Assembly: GCA_031292275.1 (NCBI GenBank)
Contig: JARLHL010000064.1
Span: 1 to 64,000 of the forward strand
Reading direction: 5' to 3'
From: Desulfocapsaceae bacterium
GTDB taxonomy: Bacteria > Desulfobacterota > Desulfobulbia > Desulfobulbales > Desulfocapsaceae
DNA length: 64,000 nt
Below the pieces are notes generated by a model. That model saw nothing but the letters and a program-made list of their open reading frames with translations. It ran no database searches and was not told where the DNA came from. Every line of letters begins with the position of its first letter. The first letter of the stretch is position 1. Positions 36,335 to 43,889 of the stretch are shown piece after piece. The position numbers were made by a program, and so were the translations under genes.

Positions 36335-36949
36335 ATGAAACGCATAGTAATAGACGCTCGAGGCACAGTCTGCCCGAAGCCATTGATCCTGACCAGAAAA
36401 CAGCTGCAGGAGACGCCTCCCGCCGAGACCTTCGTTCTCCTTGTCGACAACGACACCTCCAAAGAAAATGTAGAGAGATTCCTGAGCGATAACCGGATAA
36501 TGTTTCAGACCTCCCGGCAAGGGGACACCTCCTCCATTCTGATCACCAAACCCCTGGAGGAGTTGGACCACCCGGAGGCGGAAGACTTTTGCCGGCCCGC
36601 AGGCGGGCTTTCCGGCCGCCATGTCTACTGCTTCACCGGCGACCAGATGGGCAGCGGCCCGGCAGAGCTGGGCCAGATCCTGATTCAGGCCTGCATCAAC
36701 ACCATCAGGGAGGTGGAGCCACGCCCGGCGGCACTGGTTTTCTACAACAGCGGCGTCAGGCTGACCACAGATGATTCACCTGTCCTCCAGGCCCTCCAGG
36801 CTCTGGAAAAATCAGGGGTATCCATCCTTGTCTGCGGGACCTGCGCCAATTTTTTTCAGATAAAAGAGCAGGTCAGCGTCGGATCTATATCCAATATGTA
36901 CACCATCCTGGAGACCTTATCCCGGGCCGGTCACGTGATCTCCCCCTGA
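36335..36949 (+). CDS. yedF: YedF: TusA-like/DsrE-like selenium metabolism protein
   Basis: 204 residues. The N-terminal 75 residues are a TusA-like domain with the sulfur/selenium-carrier cysteine (Cys13 in GTVCPKPLI). The C-terminal half is DsrE-like (GSGPAELGQILIQACINTIRE, ILVCGTCANFF with two further cysteines). This two-domain protein is known to accompany selD in selenium-using bacteria. Its stop shares one base with the next start (TGATG), so it is coupled to the cysteine-desulfurase-like gene. A role in carrying selenium to SelD is inferred from this context. Confidence 0.92.
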   Translation: MKRIVIDARGTVCPKPLILTRKQLQETPPAETFVLLVDNDTSKENVERFLSDNRIMFQTSRQGDTSSILITKPLEELDHPEAEDFCRPAGGLSGRHVYCFTGDQMGSGPAELGQILIQACINTIREVEPRPAALVFYNSGVRLTTDDSPVLQALQALEKSGVSILVCGTCANFFQIKEQVSVGSISNMYTILETLSRAGHVISP

Positions 36950-38094
36950 TGTCGCCAGCGTCCTCCTTCCACCGTCTGAACGGCTATTTTGACTGCGGGG
37001 CCACCTCTTTCCCGAAACCTCGGGAGGTGGCCCGCGAGATGAGCCGGTATCTCGACAAGGTCGGCGGTCCCTATGGCCGGAGCTTTTACCACAGGGCCAT
37101 TGAGGTCTCGGGACTGGTGGAGGAGACCCGGTCCCTGCTGGCCGCCCTGCTGAAGGCCAGGCGCCCCGAAAACCTTATTTTCACTCACAATGCCACACAT
37201 GCCGTCAATATTGTCCTAAAAGGACTTGCCCTGACGGGCAGGGAGATCTGGATCAGCCCGCTTGAACATAATGCCGTGGCACGCCCCCTGCGCAGGCTGA
37301 AACAGGAGGGGCGGATCAGGGTCCGGTTTCTGCCGGCCGCAGCCGACGGCAGGGTCATACCGGAAAGGCTGGCCGGATGCTTCTCCCGGCGGACCGGACT
37401 CATCGTCGTCAATCACCAGAGCAATGTGAACGGAGTCATCCAGCCTATCGACGAGATCAAAAAACAGGCCGGCGACATCCCCGTTCTGGTGGACGCGGCC
37501 CAGTCGCTGGGCCACCAGTCCATCGATGTTGAAGGCTCCGGAATCGACTTTGTGGCCTTCACCGGCCACAAGGGACTGCTGGGGCCCACGGGAACAGGCG
37601 GGCTCTATCTTGCCGATCACCTGCTGAAACCGCTGATTGAAGGAGGGACGGGCAGCCGTTCGGAGAGCAGCGCCATGCCGGACTTTCTCCCCGACAGGTT
37701 TGAGGCAGGGACCCCCAACATCGCCGGGATCTTCGGTCTTCGAGCCGCCCTGCTGCACAGGCCGGCGGCGGCCCATTCCAGAGACGATTTCCTGAATCTC
37801 ATGCAGGCTTTGCGCCGACTGCCGGGGATTCAAGTCCTGGCGGCAGCTTCGGCGGAACACCAGGGGGAGCTCTTTTCGATAACCTCCACGGCCATGGAGA
37901 GTTCCACTCTGGGGATGCGCCTCTACGAGAAGGGGATCGAGACCAGACTGGGGCTGCATTGTGCGCCGCTGGCCCACCGCCATCTGGGAACCTTCCCCCG
38001 GGGCACGGTCCGGATCTCGCCCTCGATCTATCACCGGCCCCGGGACTTTGACATCCTGCTGGCCGCCCTGACCGCCATCTCCACACGAGGCTGA
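36949..38094 (+). CDS. Class V aminotransferase-fold enzyme, cysteine desulfurase-like
   Basis: 381 residues. The pyridoxal phosphate lysine is Lys208 (AFTGHKGLLGPTGTGG), with the cofactor Asp in LVDAAQS and the His in LEHNAV. Cys338 (GLHCAPLAHR) is in the place of the catalytic cysteine of SufS-type enzymes. It should release sulfur or selenium from cysteine or selenocysteine. Position between yedF and selD suggests selenium mobilisation, probably as a selenocysteine-lyase-like activity; this is inference. It starts on the yedF stop codon. Confidence 0.85.
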   Translation: MSPASSFHRLNGYFDCGATSFPKPREVAREMSRYLDKVGGPYGRSFYHRAIEVSGLVEETRSLLAALLKARRPENLIFTHNATHAVNIVLKGLALTGREIWISPLEHNAVARPLRRLKQEGRIRVRFLPAAADGRVIPERLAGCFSRRTGLIVVNHQSNVNGVIQPIDEIKKQAGDIPVLVDAAQSLGHQSIDVEGSGIDFVAFTGHKGLLGPTGTGGLYLADHLLKPLIEGGTGSRSESSAMPDFLPDRFEAGTPNIAGIFGLRAALLHRPAAAHSRDDFLNLMQALRRLPGIQVLAAASAEHQGELFSITSTAMESSTLGMRLYEKGIETRLGLHCAPLAHRHLGTFPRGTVRISPSIYHRPRDFDILLAALTAISTRG

Positions 38095-38095
38095 C

Positions 38096-38350
38096 ATGCT
38101 GCTGCTCTTTCAATCGACCCACGATGTGATCATCTCGGAAAAGGCCCTGCGGCAGCGGGGGATACCCCGCCGGGTGATCCCGGTACCCCGCTCGATCTCC
38201 TCCCAGTGCGGCATGGCCCTGGAAATCCCTGCCGAGCATGCCGAAGCAGCCGTCGGGATCCTCGATTCCAGCGTATTTCCGGAAACTTCCTCAGAAGGGG
38301 GAGAGGCTGGTAAGCGCTATCATATCTTTATACCGGAGAGTGATGCATGA
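38096..38350 (+). CDS. DUF3343 protein (putative sulfur/selenium carrier)
   Basis: 84 residues. The fold is short beta-alpha (LLLFQSTHDVIISEKALRQR) with a conserved cysteine, Cys38 in SISSQCGMALEIP, typical of DUF3343 proteins often found beside selD and yedF. The start is 1 base after the previous stop, and its stop overlaps the selD start by 4 bases. A role as a small carrier between the desulfurase-like enzyme and SelD is inferred. Confidence 0.85.
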   Translation: MLLLFQSTHDVIISEKALRQRGIPRRVIPVPRSISSQCGMALEIPAEHAEAAVGILDSSVFPETSSEGGEAGKRYHIFIPESDA

Positions 38351-39396
38351 AAGCGCCCTTTGATCTCCTCCAGACCGTGGAACAGGGAGGCTGCTCAGCA
38401 AAACTGCCGGCCCAGCTGCTGGATACCCTTGTCAAAGGCATTCCGGTCTTAAACAGGAAGGAACTCCTGGTGGGCAGCGATACCCACGACGATGCGGCTG
38501 TCTGGAAGGTGGATGCGGATACGGCCATCATCAGCACCACCGACTTTTTCCCTCCTCTCTGTTCCGACCCCTTCGAATTCGGCCAGATCGCCGCGGCCAA
38601 CGCCCTCTCCGACGTTTTCGCCATGGGCGGCACCGCCATAATGGCCCTGAATCTGGTCATGTTCCCCTCCTCCAAGATCGATATTGCCGTCCTGAAGGAG
38701 ATCCTGCTCGGGGGCGCCGACAAGGTAGCGGAGGCCGGCGCGGCCCTGGCCGGCGGTCACACCATCGACGATTACCCTCCCAAATACGGTCTGGCGGTAA
38801 CGGGAACCGTGCATCCGGACCGGATCATCACCAACCGCAGGGCTCTGCCGGGTGAGGTCCTGGTCCTGGCCAAGCCCATCGGCACCGGAACCATTATCGC
38901 CGGCCAACGCATCGGCAAGGTCTCGGCCGCACACTATCAGGCGGCACTGGACGGGATGAAAGTACTCAATGGAAAGGGAGCGGAGGTCATGCAGGCCCAC
39001 GGGATCCGCTGCGCCACCGACATCACCGGCTTCGGCCTGCTGGGACACATCTGCGAGATGGCCGTCGGCAGCGCCGTGACCATACGGATTGCAGGCACCG
39101 CAGTCCCCCTGCTGGAAAGGGCCTACGACCTGACCGACATGGGCTGCATTCCCGGGGCATCCTTCAGGAATCTGCGGTATGTGGACTCCCTGGTCCATTT
39201 CTCCCGGGGCCTGGATTACAACCTGAAGATGCTGCTGGTGGATGCCCAGACCTCAGGCGGGCTGCTCCTCTGCTGCCCGCCTGAGCAGGTTGGGGCAATC
39301 ACCTGTGCGTTGCAGTCCGCAGGCTACCCCGCCAGCGCCGCCATCGGCAGAGTCGAGCAAAAAACTCCGCAGTTCCCGGCAGTGATCGTGGAGTAA
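38347..39396 (+). CDS. selD: Selenide, water dikinase (selenophosphate synthetase)
   Basis: 349 residues. The N-terminal active-site pair is Cys16 and Lys19 (QGGCSAKL). The position that is selenocysteine in some SelD proteins is cysteine here. The ATP-binding glycine-rich parts (DDAAVW, FAMGGTAIMALNL, AGGHTIDD) and the C-terminal GFGLLGHICEMA and DAQTSGGLL are present. It makes selenophosphate from selenide and ATP for selenocysteine or selenouridine synthesis. No selA, selB or tRNA-Sec is visible in the window, so which use applies cannot be told here. Confidence 0.95.
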   Translation: MKAPFDLLQTVEQGGCSAKLPAQLLDTLVKGIPVLNRKELLVGSDTHDDAAVWKVDADTAIISTTDFFPPLCSDPFEFGQIAAANALSDVFAMGGTAIMALNLVMFPSSKIDIAVLKEILLGGADKVAEAGAALAGGHTIDDYPPKYGLAVTGTVHPDRIITNRRALPGEVLVLAKPIGTGTIIAGQRIGKVSAAHYQAALDGMKVLNGKGAEVMQAHGIRCATDITGFGLLGHICEMAVGSAVTIRIAGTAVPLLERAYDLTDMGCIPGASFRNLRYVDSLVHFSRGLDYNLKMLLVDAQTSGGLLLCCPPEQVGAITCALQSAGYPASAAIGRVEQKTPQFPAVIVE

Positions 39397-39420
39397 TCCG
39401 GGCGTCCCGCACCGCCCCCG

Positions 39421-41316
39421 TTATTTTTTGACAGTGTCGGAATCGGCCATCTCGTCGAAACGGCAGGAGAGCGTCAGCGATTCACCGTCAAAGGAGGTGT
39501 TGACCCGGTAAGGCAGGGACTTGAACAGGCTGATCATCCCCCGGTTCTGGGGAGAGGTATAGGCAAGCAGACCCGAGATACCGTTATAGCGTGCAGCCCG
39601 GGCCAGTTTGCGGATCAACAGCGAGCCGATCCCCTTGCCCTGATAGTCGCTGGAGATCGAGAAGGCCACCTCGGCCAGATTGCAGTCGACCAGCAGCAGG
39701 TATTCGCCGACCCCGACGACCCTCCCGAAACCGAACTCCCCCACCACGGCCACCAGGGTCAGGTCCTTGATGTAGTCCACCTGGGACGCAGGCTCCACAT
39801 CGTTGCGGCCGAAGCTCGCCTTGTCATGAAAAAACCGGCGCTGGATATCGCTCCGCTCCAGGCTGTAATAGTGCTCCTGGATCCTGCGCTCATCCACCGG
39901 TTTGGATGGCCGAATGGTGATTTCCTCTCCATCCCGGATGATGGTTTCCTCCAGATGCACCGGGTAGATCCCGCGGATCGCATCGCGCAGTTTTCTCTCC
40001 CGACCGATGAGCCTGGCCTCTTTTGCCTCTTCGAAGAGACGCTCGCGATGATCAGGGTGCGCGATCTCAATCAGGGCCAGGACCCGCTCCTGCAGGCTTT
40101 TGCCAAAGAGGTTGACGACCCCGTATTCGGTGGCGACATAATGGGTATCGGCCCGGGGCAGCACCACGGCGGTATCCTTCAGGGAGGTGACGATATTGCT
40201 CTCCTTGCCGTCACGGGAGGAGGAATAAAGCATCATGATGGACTTGCCGCCCTTTGACCGCTTGGCGCCGCGGACAAAATCCGGGATGCCTGAAACGCCG
40301 GCGAAAAAAGTATGCTCCGAGGCCTCGGCCGAGACCTGCCCGGTCAGATCTATGGACTTGGCCACGTTCAGACTGACCATCCGGTTATGCTGGGAAATGA
40401 TAAAGGGGTCGTTGACATAGTTTGAGGGCCGGAATTCCACCCCGGGGTTGTCATTCAGGAACTCGTAGAGATTGGGGCTGCCGATCCCGCAGGAGGCCAC
40501 CAGTTTTCCGTTATTCAAGCCTTTTTTTCGGTTGGTGATGGCGCCTGAGGCAAAGAGATGCATGACGTCATCGGTGATATACTGCGAATGAAAGCCCAGG
40601 TCATTCTTCTCATCCAGGGCCTTGACCGTGGCCTTGGAGGCCGCGTCCAGACCGATCTGAATGGTCGAGCCATCCTCAATAAAACGGGCGATATGCTTAC
40701 CGATCCATTCCGTTACCGGGATCTGGTCCCGCATGGGGGTGGACAGGAGCGGTTCGGTATACTCCACAATGGCATGAACATTGTTGACATGGATGAAGCT
40801 CTGCCCCATGGTCCGCGGCATCATCGGATTGACCTGGGCGATGACCAGATCGGCACTCTGAGCTGCCGCCAGGGTCACATCGACGGAAATCCCCAGGCTC
40901 ATCCAACCGAAATCATCAGGCGGCGACACCTGGACCAGCGCCACATGCAAGGGAAGCTTCCGGGAGAGGAAGAGGTCGGGGATCTCCGACATGTTGACCG
41001 GGGTGATAAAGCGCATATGCCGGGCTATCTGCTCGTTTTCCGTGGAACCGAGATAGAGGGTCCGAATGGAGAGACTGTGATCTTTCGTCTTGTCGGCTAT
41101 GGCGGAAAGCGAGGTCGTCTCCCGACTCATCATCCTGACGATCTCCAGCCCGTTGACCCAGGAGGCCGCCTCGGACAAGGCTCTGACCAGTTCCTGCGGC
41201 TCACCGCAGGCCGAGCCGATGAAGACCCGCTTGCCGGGACGAATCAGGGCGATCGCCTCAGCAGCCGTCATCAGTTTTTCCCTATAGCCATCCGCCCAGT
41301 ATAGTGAACGTGTCAT
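39421..41316 (-). CDS. Acetyl-CoA hydrolase/CoA-transferase fused to a GNAT acetyltransferase
   Basis: 631 residues. Residues about 1-430 are an acetyl-CoA hydrolase/4-hydroxybutyrate CoA-transferase domain (PGKRVFIGSACGEP near 27, NPMMPRTMGQSF near 163, FAGVSGIPDFVRGA near 335). Residues about 470-631 are a GNAT domain with the acetyl-CoA loop DYQGKGIGSLLI near 575. The fusion is known as a bifunctional family. At the expected catalytic glutamate (the 'TE' in HTEM-like segments) this protein has Gln245 (GFHSQYITDD), which would block the usual covalent glutamyl-CoA step if the alignment is right. AGGAG precedes the ATG. Confidence 0.88.
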   Translation of the reverse strand: MTRSLYWADGYREKLMTAAEAIALIRPGKRVFIGSACGEPQELVRALSEAASWVNGLEIVRMMSRETTSLSAIADKTKDHSLSIRTLYLGSTENEQIARHMRFITPVNMSEIPDLFLSRKLPLHVALVQVSPPDDFGWMSLGISVDVTLAAAQSADLVIAQVNPMMPRTMGQSFIHVNNVHAIVEYTEPLLSTPMRDQIPVTEWIGKHIARFIEDGSTIQIGLDAASKATVKALDEKNDLGFHSQYITDDVMHLFASGAITNRKKGLNNGKLVASCGIGSPNLYEFLNDNPGVEFRPSNYVNDPFIISQHNRMVSLNVAKSIDLTGQVSAEASEHTFFAGVSGIPDFVRGAKRSKGGKSIMMLYSSSRDGKESNIVTSLKDTAVVLPRADTHYVATEYGVVNLFGKSLQERVLALIEIAHPDHRERLFEEAKEARLIGRERKLRDAIRGIYPVHLEETIIRDGEEITIRPSKPVDERRIQEHYYSLERSDIQRRFFHDKASFGRNDVEPASQVDYIKDLTLVAVVGEFGFGRVVGVGEYLLLVDCNLAEVAFSISSDYQGKGIGSLLIRKLARAARYNGISGLLAYTSPQNRGMISLFKSLPYRVNTSFDGESLTLSCRFDEMADSDTVKK

Positions 41317-41624
41317 ATCTGTCTCCTCTTTTATCCTTCCGGTGCCAGTCGGACGCGCCGTCGACCCGGTTGAGATTCCCACCGCGGTGCGGCGGCACCG
41401 GGTATATGCGCATGATAGGACATGACATCGGCTGGTGTCAAGTACAGTCACAGGGAAGTGCGCTGAAACACGGCCCTATCCATATCCTGCGATCTATAGT
41501 TTTTTTCTATTTGTTTTATTTAATTATTCTTGCTACACAGTATCAATTCTGCGACCAGACCGGGCCCAGGTCGGGCCTGTCACCGCTCCGGGGACACAGA
41601 CAAAAAAAATTCAGGAGAACGCCT
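41317..41624. other. Divergent intergenic region
   Basis: 308 bases between the CoA-transferase fusion and the YdjY-type gene. The stretch near 41505-41535 is AT-rich and is a likely promoter area for the YdjY-type gene; no exact promoter can be set. Confidence 0.45.
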
Positions 41625-42254
41625 ATGAAGATGCTGATGCCCATGATCGCTCTGCTGCTGTTGCTGCCGACACGCTCCGCCTTTTCGGAAACGCCGCCAC
41701 TGCCAACCAAGGATACACCCATCGTCTGTGACAAGGCAGCCCGGACTGTATCGTTTCTGGCCCAGGTCAACGGCAAGTATTTTTATCAACCCACCCGGCA
41801 TTTTGCCGTTTCGGCCTCCGGCAGCAACGGGGATAAGGCCATCCTGCGCGGGCTTGTCTCCGCTATCGATTTTCACAATGCCCTTCTGGAAATAGGCGCT
41901 GTCGCCGGCGAAAATATGAGCCCGGAGAACAAGGAGGTCACCCATGTCCAGGGCTCTGCCTTCACCGTACGTGTCAGCTGGGAGGGGGCAGACCGGCCCT
42001 ACGGCATTGACGAGGTGGTCATCGACTCCAACAAGAAGCCCATCCAGATGAAATTCGGCGGCAATCTGGCAAACGCCAAAAAAATGAATACCGGCTGTCT
42101 GCTCTGCCTGGACAGCTGTCCGGTGGGGATTGTCAGCAACTCCCAATATACTTACGGGGCCATAGAGAAGAGGGGCGAGGTGGAGATGCGGGGGAACAAA
42201 GCGGTCCTGCCCCCGGACGGTACCACGGTCATCGTCACCCTGCAGCTCCTGTGA
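41625..42254 (+). CDS. Secreted YdjY-domain protein with a Cys cluster
   Basis: 209 residues with a clear signal peptide (MKMLMPMIALLLLLPTRSAFS, with cleavage likely before ETPP). The mature part resembles the YdjY domain (VSFLAQVNGKYFYQPTRHF, GIDEVVIDSNKKPIQMKFGG). A cysteine cluster CLLCLDSCPVGI sits about 50 residues from the end and could hold a metal or Fe-S cluster outside the cytoplasm. AGGAG precedes the ATG. A small membrane protein gene follows 46 bp later, so the two may form a membrane/periplasm pair. The redox role is a guess. Confidence 0.75.
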   Translation: MKMLMPMIALLLLLPTRSAFSETPPLPTKDTPIVCDKAARTVSFLAQVNGKYFYQPTRHFAVSASGSNGDKAILRGLVSAIDFHNALLEIGAVAGENMSPENKEVTHVQGSAFTVRVSWEGADRPYGIDEVVIDSNKKPIQMKFGGNLANAKKMNTGCLLCLDSCPVGIVSNSQYTYGAIEKRGEVEMRGNKAVLPPDGTTVIVTLQLL

Positions 42255-42300
42255 TCTGCTGCGGAGAAGCGAAAAGGAGGAAGGGGAGAAAACAGCCTTG

Positions 42301-42738
42301 ATGAAGATCCTGCAATCGGCCTTCGCGGGCCTTGTGGCCGGCCTGATCCTGTCGCTGCTCGCCAGCCGGTCCATCTGGCTGGAGATGCGCATCAACACAG
42401 GACTTCTGCTGCCCCTGGCCGCTGTCTGCACCATCCTGACGGGCTTCCCCGCCCGCAGGAAACGGAGCTGCATTCTCGGGCTGGAGGTCCTGCTGGTCCT
42501 GCTGCTGCTCGTGACATACGGCTTTGATCCCCGCGCCCTGCTCGTTGTGCCCGCCGCGCTCTTCAGAGAGGGCTTCTTCCTGCAGGCCTGCGACAGCCGT
42601 TCGATCAACGGCATCCTGGCCGGATGTCTCATCCTGGGCAATAGTCTGCTTATTCCAGGCCCAGCAGCCGTGCGGCATTGGCGCCGCAGACGGACCGCTT
42701 TCGGGCCGCGGACAGACCGGCCTGATCCATCTCCTTGA
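42301..42738 (+). CDS. Small membrane protein of unknown function
   Basis: 145 residues from the ATG at 42301, mostly four or five hydrophobic helices (FAGLVAGLILSLL, LLLPLAAVCTILTG, LEVLLVLLLLVTYGF, GILAGCLILGNSLLI) and a short Arg-rich C-terminal tail. Purine-rich sequence with GGGGAG lies upstream. It shares the transcript direction of the YdjY-type gene. Its last 89 bases overlap the convergent amidohydrolase gene, so either its tail or that gene's end is unusually placed. Confidence 0.6.
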   Translation: MKILQSAFAGLVAGLILSLLASRSIWLEMRINTGLLLPLAAVCTILTGFPARRKRSCILGLEVLLVLLLLVTYGFDPRALLVVPAALFREGFFLQACDSRSINGILAGCLILGNSLLIPGPAAVRHWRRRRTAFGPRTDRPDPSP

Positions 42739-43492
42739 AATACCGTTCAGGCTGCAACAGCGGAAAATCGGACCCCATCAGGATCTTCTCCTCTCCGGCC
42801 AGGTCCAGAGCCTGGGAATAGATCTGCGGCCGATAGAGATAAGGAGAGGCTGCGGTATCGAACCAGACATTGGCCAGGGCCTCCCGGACCTCTTTTTTCA
42901 GCAGGGCGTAAAAGAAGATGCCGCCGCCCCAATGGGCCAGGATCAGACGATTGTCGAAAAACCGCCGGACCAGGGCATAGATCTGAGCCAGGGTATTGGG
43001 GCTCTTGCCGGGATACTGATGGCCGACGGGCTCGTTGGTATGCAGCATCACCGGGCGGTCGAACCGGCGGGCCAGGGCCATGATCGGCGCCAGGCTGTCC
43101 AGACAGCGGCCATCGATGCCCGAGGTATAGAAGGCCAGCTCGCCGATCCCATGCAGCCCCGCCTGCAGGCAGCGTTCCACCTCGTCTGCCGCCCCGGGGT
43201 GCAGAGGATCTACGCAGCAGAAGCCCAGAAGCCTGTCAGGGTGCCGGGTCACAGCCTCCAGGATGGCGTCGTTGTTCTGTCTGCAGGTCTCGATGTTCCG
43301 CCAGGGAAAACCGAAGATCACACTCTTGTCGACGCCCTGCGCATCCATCATCGCCAGGGTGTCTGCAGCCCCCACCAGCTGCGAACCGGGCGAATCATAG
43401 AGGAGGCGAAAGGCCGGTTCATCCTCAAAAAAGCGGGCCCGGTCAGTGCAGACCGCAACCGGGAAAACGTGGGTATGGATGTCGATTATCAT
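42650..43492 (-). CDS. Metal-dependent amidohydrolase family protein
   Basis: 280 residues, a TIM-barrel amidohydrolase of the 2-amino-3-carboxymuconate-semialdehyde decarboxylase-like group. Metal ligands appear as HTH (residues 6-8), His in VMLHTNEP, His in LILAHWGGG and Asp in LMGSDFPLL. It should be a cytoplasmic hydrolase or decarboxylase; substrate unknown. Its 3' end overlaps the small membrane protein gene. Confidence 0.85.
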   Translation of the reverse strand: MIIDIHTHVFPVAVCTDRARFFEDEPAFRLLYDSPGSQLVGAADTLAMMDAQGVDKSVIFGFPWRNIETCRQNNDAILEAVTRHPDRLLGFCCVDPLHPGAADEVERCLQAGLHGIGELAFYTSGIDGRCLDSLAPIMALARRFDRPVMLHTNEPVGHQYPGKSPNTLAQIYALVRRFFDNRLILAHWGGGIFFYALLKKEVREALANVWFDTAASPYLYRPQIYSQALDLAGEEKILMGSDFPLLQPERYFKEMDQAGLSAARKRSVCGANAARLLGLE

Positions 43493-43889
43493 GCCGGACC
43501 ACCATGGCTTGCAGGGTCTGCGACCGTGCTGCGCGCCTCTCCCTGCCGTTACATTGTATTTTGAGCGGTATGGAAAATCACCCTGCCGACTTTTAATTGA
43601 GCGGCATCATCCCTATATAGACCGTTCACGGTGGTTTTTCCACCCTTATCTTGCCTTCGGGGGCGCAATTTCCTTGCCATGATACCGGCCTCATGCTAGA
43701 TTCTCCAATCTTCATACTGTCTCCAGCTGACTCCACTGCACCTTCATGCGATACGGCGGCGCGCTGCCGGCCCCGGCCCCTAGGCCCTGCCGCTGGCCCT
43801 GGCTCACCTCCTTCGGCATCGACAGCGACAGGATATCACAAGAAAAAATCAACGCATTCCCGCACAGGCACATATCCCAGGATCAAAAC
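43493..43889. other. Intergenic region with no supported gene
   Basis: 397 bases between divergent genes. A short GGTGG-TTTTT-CCACC hairpin lies near 43630. Open frames here have no family features. Confidence 0.45.

Noticed and set aside
38347-39396. A selenocysteine codon in selD
   Set aside because: The relevant position is a normal Cys codon (TGC) and the frame is intact. I saw no in-frame TGA suggesting selenoproteins in other genes, although I could not run a SECIS search.
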